64,000 bases of DNA from Sphingobacteriales bacterium 50-39 (GTDB lineage: Bacteria > Bacteroidota > Bacteroidia > Chitinophagales > Chitinophagaceae): NCBI GenBank assembly GCA_001898505.1, contig MKTZ01000011.1:62001-126000 (forward strand). The letters are read 5' to 3'. Positions 34,914 through 43,914 of this stretch are shown in pieces. The notes under the pieces were generated by a model. That model saw nothing but the letters and a program-made list of their open reading frames with translations. It made no database searches and was not told the DNA's origin. The number at the start of each line of letters is the position of its first letter. The first letter of the stretch is position 1. The position numbers and the translations under genes are program-made.

Positions 34914-37057
34914 TACGCTATCAACCTTTTCACATACTCCCCTAGCCTCGACTTAGCCAAAAAATTCTTTTCCAGCTCGAGGTTGAAAGGCACCGGCGTA
35001 TCCAATGACGCACATCGCAGCACAGGAGCATCCAGGGACGAAAAACAATGTTCCCCTATCCACGCAGCCACTTCCGCACCCACGCCTCCCGTAAGGGTAT
35101 CTTCATGCAACACCAGCACTTTCCCCGTCCGTGACACGGCAGCGCGGATCGCCTCATGATCCAGCGGAAGAAGGGTCCGCAGATCTAGTATCTCGATAGA
35201 AATATCCCGATGCGCCCCCGCATATTCCATGGCCCAGTGCACTCCGGCCCCATAAGTGATGATGGTAACATCCCCCCCTTCCCTGACGCGTCGTGCCTTG
35301 CCGATTGGCGTCTCATAATAGGCATCCGGCACAAGCCCGCTGATACTCCGGTACAACCCCTTGTGCTCGAAATACAACACGGGATTGGGATCATTGATAG
35401 CCGCTATCAATAGCCCCTTGGCATCTTCCGGCGTAGACGGATACACCACCTTCAACCCCGGTGTATGCATGAACCATGCCTCATTGCTTTGCGAATGGAA
35501 TGGGCCCGCGCCAACACCCGCACCCGTAGGCATCCTGATCACCGTATCCGCATGCTGGCCCCACCGGTAATGTATCTTGGCGAGATTATTCACTATTTGA
35601 TTGAACCCCGACGTGACAAAATCCGCGAACTGCATCTCCATCACGCTCTTATATCCTTCGAGACTTAACCCCAACGTACAGCCGACGATGGCGCTCTCGC
35701 AAAGAGGTGTATTCCGCACCCGCTCCTTTCCAAATTCATTGAGCAGCCCCTCCGTGATCTTGAATGCCCCGCCATATTCTGCAATATCCTGACCCATCAG
35801 TACCAGCTGGGAATGCTGTTGCATGGATTGTCGCAGCCCGTCCTTGATGGCTTCCAGCAGACGTTTCTCCGTGGCAGGCCCCGCAATGGGTTTTTCCACC
35901 CTGACCTGGTCGGCCATAGCCACCGGTTTCTCCGCCACCGCCCGCATAAATCTCTTTCTAAAAGTAGATTTCTCATATGGCGACACAGGCGCCCCCTCCA
36001 ACACGGGCTCCTCCGCAGGAGGAGCCGGCGGAGACGCAGGCTCCTCGACAGTCATTGCCGGCGCAGCCGGCACCTCCCGGCGCACAGCATACACATCCCT
36101 CAATTCCTCTTCCGTATCCGCCACCACCGGCGATTCCTTCACCGCCGCCAGCTCCACCTCTATATACTGGTGTATCTCCTCTCTGATCCGGGCAACGTCC
36201 TCCTCATTCAACACTCCTCCCTCACGAAGAAAATTCTCAAAGTTCATCACCGGGTCCTTACGCCCCCAGTCCTCCAGCAGGCTGGCAGGAACATATTTGA
36301 TACCGCTGGCCTCCTCATGCCCCCGCATGCGGAAGGTCATACATTCCACCAGGTAAGGACGCTGATATTTTATACAGTATTCCCGTATCCCCCGAAGAGT
36401 ATCATACACGGTAAGGACATTGTTCCCATCGATACGCACCCCTTCCATCCCATACCCCTCAGCCTTATAGACAAGACTCTCACACCGGTATTGTTCCGAG
36501 ACTGGCGTACTCAAGGCATAACCATTATTTTCTACCAGGAAAATCACCGGCAGGTCCCAAACGGATGCCGTATTCATTGCTTCATGAAAGTCTCCCTCGC
36601 TGGTGCCGCCCTCGCCCGTAAAGACAAGCACGGCCTTTTTCTTTTTACTTAATTTATAGGCCAGCCCGATCCCGTCGGCAATACCCAGCTGAGGTCCTAA
36701 ATGGGATATCATGCCGCAGATAGCATGCTCCCTATCGCCAAAGTGAAAGCTTCTTTCACGTCCCTTACTATACCCTTCACGACTTCCCTGCCATTGTGAG
36801 AACAGCCTGGACAAGGACAGCCCCCTGGTGGTGAATACACCCAGGTTACGATGCAAGGGAAGTATCCACTCATCGCCCTCCATCGCCAGGGTCGCCCCCG
36901 CCGCAATGGCCTCCTGCCCAATGCCGCTAAACCACTTGCTGATCTTCCCCTGACGCAACAACACCAACATTTTCTCTTCTATCATCCGTGGCAGCAATAT
37001 GCTCCTGTACAGCCGGATAAGCGCTTCGTTACTAAGATCTTTTCTATCAAAGTTCAT
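34910..37057 (-). CDS. fused 2-oxoacid dehydrogenase E1 alpha-beta subunit
   Basis: A 715-residue thiamine diphosphate enzyme. Residues about 1-325 are the alpha subunit (GTSEGDFHEAMNTASVWDLPV is the ThDP-binding GDx(n)N motif). A Pro/Ala/Glu-rich linker spans about 345-390. Residues about 395-715 are the beta subunit (MGQDIAEYGGAFKITEGL; NEAWFMHTPGLKVVYPSTP). It decarboxylates pyruvate or branched-chain 2-oxoacids and passes the acyl group to an E2 not seen here. The frame runs 56 codons further upstream, across the neighbouring membrane-protein gene; ATG 37057 gives the family N-terminus. Confidence 0.9.
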   Translation of the reverse strand: MNFDRKDLSNEALIRLYRSILLPRMIEEKMLVLLRQGKISKWFSGIGQEAIAAGATLAMEGDEWILPLHRNLGVFTTRGLSLSRLFSQWQGSREGYSKGRERSFHFGDREHAICGMISHLGPQLGIADGIGLAYKLSKKKKAVLVFTGEGGTSEGDFHEAMNTASVWDLPVIFLVENNGYALSTPVSEQYRCESLVYKAEGYGMEGVRIDGNNVLTVYDTLRGIREYCIKYQRPYLVECMTFRMRGHEEASGIKYVPASLLEDWGRKDPVMNFENFLREGGVLNEEDVARIREEIHQYIEVELAAVKESPVVADTEEELRDVYAVRREVPAAPAMTVEEPASPPAPPAEEPVLEGAPVSPYEKSTFRKRFMRAVAEKPVAMADQVRVEKPIAGPATEKRLLEAIKDGLRQSMQQHSQLVLMGQDIAEYGGAFKITEGLLNEFGKERVRNTPLCESAIVGCTLGLSLEGYKSVMEMQFADFVTSGFNQIVNNLAKIHYRWGQHADTVIRMPTGAGVGAGPFHSQSNEAWFMHTPGLKVVYPSTPEDAKGLLIAAINDPNPVLYFEHKGLYRSISGLVPDAYYETPIGKARRVREGGDVTIITYGAGVHWAMEYAGAHRDISIEILDLRTLLPLDHEAIRAAVSRTGKVLVLHEDTLTGGVGAEVAAWIGEHCFSSLDAPVLRCASLDTPVPFNLELEKNFLAKSRLGEYVKRLIAY

Positions 37058-37079
37058 ATGATGGATGTTACGCTCTGCT

Positions 37080-37433
37080 CTACTCTTCCCCCTCCCTCCT
37101 CCGCGCATCCCTATACAGAATGGACGTGAGAATGGATAAGAGCAGGCTGAATAAAAGCCCCCAGCCAAAACTCTCGATCTGGATCCCACGAATAAAATTC
37201 GCAGCCACCAGGACAATAATGGCATTGATGATGAAGAGGAACAGGCCGAATGTAAATATCGTGATCGGTAAGGTAAGGATGATCAGAATGGGCTTAAGCA
37301 ATGCATTCAAAACAGCCAGCACCAGCGAAAACACCAGCGCCGTCACAAAGTCACTAATATAGACCCCCTTCAACACCGCAGACAGGCCATAGGCTACGAC
37401 AGCCGTGATCACGATGCGGAGAAGAAAGTTCAT
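37080..37433 (-). CDS. phage-holin-family/YvlD-like small membrane protein
   Basis: A 117-residue protein with four membrane spans (IVITAVVAYGLSAVLKG; LVFSLVLAVLNALLKPIL; ITIFTFGLFLFIINAIIVLVAANF; WGLLFSLLLSILTSILY) and a short charged tail. It matches the four-span family annotated as phage holin superfamily 4 or YvlD-like; no lysis role is implied, since there are no phage genes nearby. It lies upstream of the E1 gene on the same strand. Confidence 0.85.
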   Translation of the reverse strand: MNFLLRIVITAVVAYGLSAVLKGVYISDFVTALVFSLVLAVLNALLKPILIILTLPITIFTFGLFLFIINAIIVLVAANFIRGIQIESFGWGLLFSLLLSILTSILYRDARRREGEE

Positions 37434-37571
37434 CAGTACCTGTTTATATTCAATTTACCACTTGTAGACAATATTCCGCCGATCTATTTTGCAGGCGCCA
37501 GGCGGCAGGTCTACAATAGATTCACTATCAAAAACATATACCAAAAAAATGCCTCGGGAGTTCCTGGTAGA

Positions 37572-38858
37572 TTACACAACCACCAGCTCGAAGAACTCCT
37601 CAGGATGCAGATATTTCCTCGCCAGTTCCCGCAGCTCCTCAGGAGTGATGGATTTCACGATCCGGATGCCCTCATAGAAATATTTCTCGTTCAGACCATT
37701 CAAAATAAGATTCTTCCAGCGGCTGGCCACCTGGAACGGACCGTCAAGATCCCCCAGGATAGTTCCGATAGCAAAGTTCCGGGCCATCGCCAGCTCCTCC
37801 TCATCGATCAGCTCTTCCCGCAGCAGCTCCATTTCTTTGTATACCTCCTCGATGGTCGCTCTGCAAACCTCCTTGCCAGCCTCCGTAGTGATCATAAGCG
37901 CGCTTTCCTGACGATTGTTCACCAGGTAGCTATAGATCCCATACGTATACCCCTTGTCCTCCCGAATATTCGTCATAAGCCTCGACCCAAAAAATCCGCC
38001 AAACACATTGTTCAGCACCTGCACTTTCTGGAAGTCGGGATGATGCCGGTTGGGAAAATTGCGGGCGATCCTGATAGAGCCCTGAACACCGTCGGGGTCA
38101 TTGACCACATCATGTTTCTTTTCAGCCGCAGGCCGGATAGGAGGCCCGACAGAAGGGTCCTGTGCCACAGGAGCATGCAAAGGCATGCCTCCAAAATAAC
38201 GCTCCATATCTTGTGGCAGCGACTCAGGCAGCTTGCCGGCAACAAGAATGCGGCAGGCGCCCCGGCGATAGTGGCGCTCATAGAACCCAAGCAGGTCCTC
38301 ACGCCCGAAATGTTGAAAATCTTCCAGCTTGCTGTATCGCCCATACGGATGCTCAAACCCATAGAGATAATCCTCGATCAGCCGACCTGCCACAAAATCA
38401 CTCTTCTTCAGGTTCACCTGCAGCCTTTGCGAAGCATTCTTCTTGTAAATGCTTAGCTCATCCTCGGGGAATACAGAATCCGAGATCAGCTCTGCGATCA
38501 CAGGCAAGAGCTCGGGCAGATGCCGGGTAAGGCAATGCAGCGTAAGGTCTGCCGTCTCATGATGAGAAGCCCTGCTCAGAAAAGCTCCATAATATTCGAA
38601 ATGCTCGCTGATCTGAAAGGCGGTGCGCCTCGACGTTCCATTCTTCAGAAGCGCACTCACTGCAGCAGCCAGTCCGTTCTTTTTTTCATACCAGTTGCCC
38701 GCATCGAAGATCCAGCTGATCATCATGGCGTCTTCATTACCCAGGTCGATGGCATAAACCTCTACTCCATTACTAAGCACCTGTTTCCGGTACAATGGCA
38801 ATTGCAGGTTGAAATCTCTTGCGTCCTTTATAGGTGGTGCGATCGTTCGATTAAGCAT
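37572..38858 (-). CDS. M16 peptidase family protein lacking the zinc-binding motif
   Basis: A 428-residue two-lobed M16 (insulinase-like) protein. Where active members have HxxEH, this protein reads AAAVSALLKNGTSRR, so no zinc site is present. The C-terminal lobe is intact (EDKGYTYGIYSYLV). The ATG at 38858 overlaps the stop of the active M16 gene by eight bases; a longer frame reaches 38978 but runs inside that gene. It is probably the non-catalytic partner of the upstream enzyme, as in processing peptidase heterodimers. Confidence 0.88.
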   Translation of the reverse strand: MLNRTIAPPIKDARDFNLQLPLYRKQVLSNGVEVYAIDLGNEDAMMISWIFDAGNWYEKKNGLAAAVSALLKNGTSRRTAFQISEHFEYYGAFLSRASHHETADLTLHCLTRHLPELLPVIAELISDSVFPEDELSIYKKNASQRLQVNLKKSDFVAGRLIEDYLYGFEHPYGRYSKLEDFQHFGREDLLGFYERHYRRGACRILVAGKLPESLPQDMERYFGGMPLHAPVAQDPSVGPPIRPAAEKKHDVVNDPDGVQGSIRIARNFPNRHHPDFQKVQVLNNVFGGFFGSRLMTNIREDKGYTYGIYSYLVNNRQESALMITTEAGKEVCRATIEEVYKEMELLREELIDEEELAMARNFAIGTILGDLDGPFQVASRWKNLILNGLNEKYFYEGIRIVKSITPEELRELARKYLHPEEFFELVVV

Positions 38859-40113
38859 GAGTGACCCCTCCTTTGGGCTGACCACTGTGATAGTAAAGCG
38901 TGTTGCTGTTGTTGGGATCGAAGATCCGCTGACTGGTAGCGAGTATCTCCTCTGCCGTGACCGCCTGGTATTTCCCAAGCTCCGTATTCATCATATTCGC
39001 ATCCCCCAGCAATTCGTAAATAGCCAGGCTGTTGGCACGGTTCATCACGCTCATGTCCTCAAATACGATGGCCGACTCGGTCTTATTCTTCACCTTTATC
39101 AGCTCGAGATCCGATACTTTCTCCGTCTTCATCTTAAGAAGCTCTTCTTCCACAGCCTTGTCCGCCTCTTCCAGCGTAACACCTTTGATCAGCTTGCCTT
39201 CGACGACAAGTAGCCCGGGATCGACCGACCCCGTGTGATAACATTCTATCTGGCTGAATAATTTCTTTTCCTTTATCAGGGTCTGGTGCAGACGTGATGA
39301 GGTCCCTCCTCCCAATATCTCCGTGATCAGGTCCGCTACATAATACCCCGGCGCCGTGCGCGAAGCCATGGGATACGCTTTGTACAGGGCGTCCAGCGGC
39401 ACGTCGGCAGTCACTTCCAGCTTGCGGATCTCATGCTGGGCAGGCTCCTTGGGGAGATTACGTACATACTTCTCACCCGAAGGGATATCCCCAAACCACT
39501 TCTCCGCCAGCTCGCGAACCTGCGCCACACTTACTTTGCCGGCGACGACAAGGATGGCGTTTGCAGGCCGGTAGTATTTAAAAAAGAATTGCCGTACATC
39601 CTCCAGCTGCGCATCCTCGATATGGCTCAGCTTGCTGCCAATGGTCATCCAGCGATAGGGGTGCTGCTTATACGTCAACTCCCGCATCTTGAACCACACA
39701 TCCCCGTAAGGCTTGTTGATATAGTGCTCCTTGAACTCTTCGCAGACGACTTTCCGTTGTACTTCCAGGCTTTTTTCGCTAAAGGCGAGGGACAACATCC
39801 TGTCACTCTCCAGATAAAAAGCCGTCTCTATATTTTCCGCCGGCAACTGGATATAGTAGTTGGTAAAATCATTGGTAGTATAGGCATTGTTCTCACCCCC
39901 CGCCAGCTGCAGAGGCGTCTCGAAATCTTCGATATTGACGGAACCGCCAAACATCAAATGCTCGAACAAATGCGCAAATCCTGTCTTTGTCGGGTCTTCA
40001 TCACGAGCCCCTACATCATAGAGTACATTTACTACCGCCATAGGAGTGGAATGGTCCTCATGTACCAACACCCTCAACCCATTGGACAGCTGAAATCTGT
40101 CGAATTTTATCAT
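38851..40113 (-). CDS. M16 zinc peptidase, catalytic subunit
   Basis: A 420-residue insulinase-family peptidase with the zinc motif HLFEH (residues 48-52) and the downstream Glu in VVCEEFKEH. The R/Y pair of the C-terminal lobe lies in the SSRLHQTL region. ATG 40113 is preferred over a TTG 14 codons upstream because AAAGGAG lies about ten bases before it. No signal peptide is evident. It is coupled to the inactive paralog downstream. Confidence 0.9.
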   Translation of the reverse strand: MIKFDRFQLSNGLRVLVHEDHSTPMAVVNVLYDVGARDEDPTKTGFAHLFEHLMFGGSVNIEDFETPLQLAGGENNAYTTNDFTNYYIQLPAENIETAFYLESDRMLSLAFSEKSLEVQRKVVCEEFKEHYINKPYGDVWFKMRELTYKQHPYRWMTIGSKLSHIEDAQLEDVRQFFFKYYRPANAILVVAGKVSVAQVRELAEKWFGDIPSGEKYVRNLPKEPAQHEIRKLEVTADVPLDALYKAYPMASRTAPGYYVADLITEILGGGTSSRLHQTLIKEKKLFSQIECYHTGSVDPGLLVVEGKLIKGVTLEEADKAVEEELLKMKTEKVSDLELIKVKNKTESAIVFEDMSVMNRANSLAIYELLGDANMMNTELGKYQAVTAEEILATSQRIFDPNNSNTLYYHSGQPKGGVTHA

Positions 40114-40335
40114 ATAGAATAACTCCTTTCCCTTTTTCCGGTTCACCTCATCCAAAGGGACTGCAAATTAGGGAAAGTTCGCTAATCACCCTTTTTTCGC
40201 CCGCCTCTTGCAAGGTTTAAATATTTAATTTATTTTTAATGTCTCGCTGGTCCGCACCCAGCTTCCTTCCAGGAACCATCACATCTCCAATCTCCGGATG
40301 GGAATTTAATTCTTAACCTTTTAACAATTTCAAGC

Positions 40336-41199
40336 ATGAAAATGTTCTTCATTTCCATGGCAGGACTGCTATTCCTGTCCCTGGCCTTCTCTTGCCAAAA
40401 GAATATCTCTACGGCAAGCGAGCAGACACGGAGGAACTCCAGCGGGACCTCTACTACCAACTCCACCACCGCATCGGTAATTTCTCTTTGTGGCACCCCC
40501 CAGGCACAGGATCTGGGCAATTCACTGGGTAATTTCGCCACCGTCACCATATCCAATGACTCGGGCAACGTGTACCTGAACTTCAGCGATCGACGCGTAT
40601 GTGGTGGTCGTAAAAAAAGACAACATGGGTAACATTATCGACATTCAGTATGTCTGGGTGCCAGGCAGCAACAACATCACCAGCTATCCGTTCTCCACTT
40701 ATTTCCAATACTGCCTGCAGGATTGCCCGCCGGCAATAACCCCGGGGCCTATCTCCACGCCAACTTTGCAGCGGCATTTCCTGGCGGTCTGATGGTGGGA
40801 TGCTCTCCCTCTTACAATATCACGTTGACCTCCGCACAGGCCATCACCAATCTCCTGCCCACTGGCGGAACACCCGCAGTATTGAAGAGCAATTACACCA
40901 ACTCCGCCTCCATTAAGAATGAACTGGTCGGCCAGGTGGTATCGCTCAGCCTCTCCGTAGGGTTCGACATTTATGACCCCAGTTTTGGTCCGGCTACCAT
41001 TGCCCTCGGCGATATGAAGATCGGCAGCGGCACTTTCGCCGGCTGGACAGTCAAGGATTTCCTCGCCGAAGCCAATAAAGTTTTAGGAGGATGCGACACC
41101 ACGTATACTCCGCAGCAGATAGAAGATACCATCGACAAGATCAACAAGAACTATGATGATGGCACAGTAAATCAGGGCTTCCTGGTATGCCCTAACTAA
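40336..41199 (+). pseudogene. secreted lipoprotein-like gene with two compensating frameshifts
   Basis: The first frame (40336 onward) encodes a lipoprotein signal (LFLSLAFSC) and a Ser/Thr-rich linker, then GTPQAQDLGNSLGNFATVTI. Near 40590 the coherent reading moves to the next frame (IDAYVVVVKKDNMGNIIDIQY … CLQDCPP) and near 40725 it returns to the first frame (PAGNNPGAYLHANFAAAFPGG … GFLVCPN, stop at 41199). The original product would be about 287 residues. The first frame alone stops near 40630. The family is not recognised. Two sequencing errors would explain the pattern equally well. Confidence 0.6.
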
Positions 41200-41206
41200 A
41201 TCTCCA

Positions 41207-41233
41207 TAAAGGCCGCCTCTATGGCGGCCTTTA
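41207..41233. terminator. bidirectional terminator between convergent genes
   Basis: TAAAGGCCGCC-TCTAT-GGCGGCCTTTA is an 11-bp stem lying between the stop codons of the lipoprotein-like gene (plus) and the aspartyl protease gene (minus). Confidence 0.85.
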
Positions 41234-42472
41234 TAATATACTTTTCACCCGCATGACATGCTCCTGCAAGGCCCCGTCCCGCTTGATAATAAGCTTTACC
41301 TTTTCCCCAATACTTTGCAGGATGTTCTTGTAGACCTGTATGTTATTGCTGAAGTTATTATTGACCGCCAGCACCACGTCATCCGCTTTCAGACCCGCCT
41401 TTTCAGCAGGAGAGCCTGGCATGACATCCCCGATCCGGATCTCACCTGCTACCCAATATATGCCCAGCCCGGTATACGAGTAGTCGAATTGATCCCTGTA
41501 ATGCGAGTTGGGCAATAAATAGATTTCCCTTCTGTCATAATTCAGCGTCACATTGAACCTGCGCAGGATATCATTCCCCAACAACCCGCCCAGGTTGGGA
41601 TAGGCCGTCACATTATAGTCGTCGTCAAACACGTACGTAGGCACTTTCCGAAACTTGTATGGTCCTACCCTCACTTCCTTCAACGTAGTGAGCTTCATGC
41701 TCGCCTTGCCGCCAAGCCCCTCCGCCTGTGTCTCATAAAACTTGCGTTTGGGGTCAAAAACACTGCTGTCATTGACAAAATCCGAGGAAAGCAACATGCA
41801 AAGACCGGCGCCCGTATCGAAATAAAACCGGGCATCGATATTCTCCCCATCCTTCACAATGGCATTCTGTATCGGCAGGCTGGCAATGACAGGCTTCAGC
41901 AGATGGCCGCCTTTGGGATATTTGAATGTGCCCTTCGTATAAACATAGACGCGGGAGCTGTCGTAGTCGATACGAACGATAAATCGGGAAAAAAAGCTGT
42001 ATCCGATGATCCCATCCACCTTCTCACCATACACACTGCTGAGGATATCATAGTCGTTGACATGAAAGTTCAGGCTGTCGACATTGAGCCCTGGCAAATG
42101 CAGCGTCTCATTGTAGACGAACTTTACCTGTCTTACGCCGGCAATCCCTAAAATAGTCTTGTCGGAAGGCTGTGCAGGAAGACGCAGGCGCGCACAGGTG
42201 GCCGAATCCAGCGAGATGCCGCCGCTGCCCGTATCCAGGATAAAATTCAGACTGTCGGGAAAGTTTCCCATAGTGGCCCTTACCAGTATAACACCGCCCG
42301 TAAATACCGTGAACGGGAAAGTTGTGATCAATTTCGCAGGCGGCGGCACGAACTTCTCCTGGGCCTCCACCCGTGGGCTGGAAAAACAAAAGGTCGGCAA
42401 GAGCAATAGGAGTACGTACCGGAAAATGTTTATCGGTGGGAGAGGCAAAGGGTGTTTTTTCTGGGGATACAT
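41231..42472 (-). CDS. secreted retropepsin-like aspartyl protease with PDZ domain
   Basis: A 413-residue protein with a signal sequence (hydrophobic stretch 18-32, cleavage near VEAQ). It has two pepsin/retropepsin-like lobes, with active-site motifs ILDTGSGG (Asp80) and RFYFDTGAG (near 217), so a single chain supplies both catalytic Asp residues. A PDZ domain covers about 330-413 (GDVMPGSPAEKAGLKADDVVLAVNN). The fold is common in Bacteroidota; substrates are unknown. Confidence 0.9.
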   Translation of the reverse strand: MYPQKKHPLPLPPINIFRYVLLLLLPTFCFSSPRVEAQEKFVPPPAKLITTFPFTVFTGGVILVRATMGNFPDSLNFILDTGSGGISLDSATCARLRLPAQPSDKTILGIAGVRQVKFVYNETLHLPGLNVDSLNFHVNDYDILSSVYGEKVDGIIGYSFFSRFIVRIDYDSSRVYVYTKGTFKYPKGGHLLKPVIASLPIQNAIVKDGENIDARFYFDTGAGLCMLLSSDFVNDSSVFDPKRKFYETQAEGLGGKASMKLTTLKEVRVGPYKFRKVPTYVFDDDYNVTAYPNLGGLLGNDILRRFNVTLNYDRREIYLLPNSHYRDQFDYSYTGLGIYWVAGEIRIGDVMPGSPAEKAGLKADDVVLAVNNNFSNNIQVYKNILQSIGEKVKLIIKRDGALQEHVMRVKSIL

Positions 42473-42620
42473 AGTAGATAGGCAAGCTTTAATTCCAACT
42501 ATAAATATATCACCAATTTGTTGTTATGACAAGCCGTACATCACGAAATATGGCAGCTTCTACGAATAGCCTTTTCTAACGGATACAACGAGCTATACAC
42601 CGGACCAGTTGCCCCCATCC

Positions 42621-42650
42621 TTGGTATTCCAACGACCTGACATACCTTTG
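42621..42650 (+). promoter_or_regulatory. promoter of mqnC
   Basis: TACCTTTG (42643-42650) matches TAnnTTTG, with TTG at 42621-42623 about 19 bases upstream. The ATG follows 14 bases after the -7 element. Confidence 0.6.
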
Positions 42651-42664
42651 TACCCATTCAACCG

Positions 42665-43795
42665 ATGAACATGAACTTACCCGACCTATATAAGAAGGCT
42701 TACGACCGTGAATTTTTGGACGTCGAAGAAGGCGTCTTTCTCTTCCAGAACGCCCCGCTCACAGAGCTCATGTACCTGGCCAACGAGCTTCGGAAGAAGG
42801 CCGTGCCACATGGAAAGGTCACCTGGCAGATAGACAGGAATGTCAACACCACCAATGTCTGTATCGCCAACTGCAAATTCTGCAATTTCTACAGGATCCC
42901 CGGCCATCCCGACGCCTATATCACCAACATCGACACCTACAAAAGGAAGATAGAAGAGACTTTCAAATGGGGAGGGGATCAGCTGCTCCTGCAGGGTGGA
43001 CATCATCCTGAATTAGGCCTGGAATTCTATACCACCCTCTTCCGTCAGCTGAAGGAGCTTTACCCGACGCTGAAGCTGCACACATTAGGACCTCCCGAAG
43101 TCGCTCATATCTGCAAAAAAGAAAAGATGAGCCATCATGACGTACTGAGCGCCCTAAAACAGGCCGGCATGGATTCCCTGCCCGGCGCTGGCGCCGAAAT
43201 ACTGGTCGACAGAGTGCGGCGGCTCATCAGCAAGGGCAAGTGCGGCGCCCAGGAATGGCTGGACATCATGCATGAGGCCCATAAGCTCTATATCACCACG
43301 TCCGCTACCATGATGTTCGGACATGTAGAAACCCTGCACGAGCGGTTCGAACACCTGGTAAGGATTCGGGAAGTGCAGTCCAGGAAGCCCGCCGACGCCA
43401 AAGGGTTTCTCGCCTTTATTCCCTGGACCTTCCAGGACGTCGATACCCTTCTTACCCGCATCAGGGGCGTACATAATCTCACCACCCCGGAAGAATACAT
43501 CCGCATGATCGCCATAAGCCGTATCATGCTGCCCAATGTAAAGAACATCCAGGCATCCTGGCTCACCGTGGGCAAACAGACGGCACAGCTTTGTCTTCAT
43601 GCCGGCGCCAATGACTTTGGCAGCATCATGCTCGAAGAGAATGTGGTCAGCGCCGCCGGAGCCCCCCATCGATTCACCGCCAGGGGTATCCAGGAGGCCA
43701 TAAAGGAGGCCGGCTTCGAACCCCAGCTGAGAAATCAGCAATACGAATGGAGAGAACTGCCAACTGCAATGGAGGAACAGGTTATAAATTATTAA
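42665..43795 (+). CDS. mqnC: cyclic dehypoxanthinyl futalosine synthase
   Basis: A 376-residue radical SAM enzyme of the futalosine menaquinone pathway; it cyclises dehypoxanthine futalosine. The iron-sulfur motif is CIANCKFC (Cys66, 70, 73), preceded by the TNVC context typical of MqnC/MqnE. The C-terminal GANDFGSIMLEENVVSAAG favours MqnC over MqnE. Menaquinone made by this route is the electron donor to the alternative complex III encoded in this window. Confidence 0.9.
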   Translation: MNMNLPDLYKKAYDREFLDVEEGVFLFQNAPLTELMYLANELRKKAVPHGKVTWQIDRNVNTTNVCIANCKFCNFYRIPGHPDAYITNIDTYKRKIEETFKWGGDQLLLQGGHHPELGLEFYTTLFRQLKELYPTLKLHTLGPPEVAHICKKEKMSHHDVLSALKQAGMDSLPGAGAEILVDRVRRLISKGKCGAQEWLDIMHEAHKLYITTSATMMFGHVETLHERFEHLVRIREVQSRKPADAKGFLAFIPWTFQDVDTLLTRIRGVHNLTTPEEYIRMIAISRIMLPNVKNIQASWLTVGKQTAQLCLHAGANDFGSIMLEENVVSAAGAPHRFTARGIQEAIKEAGFEPQLRNQQYEWRELPTAMEEQVINY

Positions 43796-43914
43796 TTATC
43801 AATATTAGTTGGAAATTAGGCTTCCGACCTAAGTATTTACCCTAGTTTTTTTGTAGTCTCGGAAACTTAAACGGACGATTTTTCGTTTCTTAGTAGAGAC
43901 CCTCTACCATATTC

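Noticed and set aside
37080-37433. Holin of a prophage
   Set aside because: No other phage genes or attachment sites are present; the protein fits the widespread four-span family that shares this name.
42665-43795. mqnE instead of mqnC
   Set aside because: Both share the Cys motif, but GANDFGSIMLEENVVSAAG near the C-terminus fits MqnC better.
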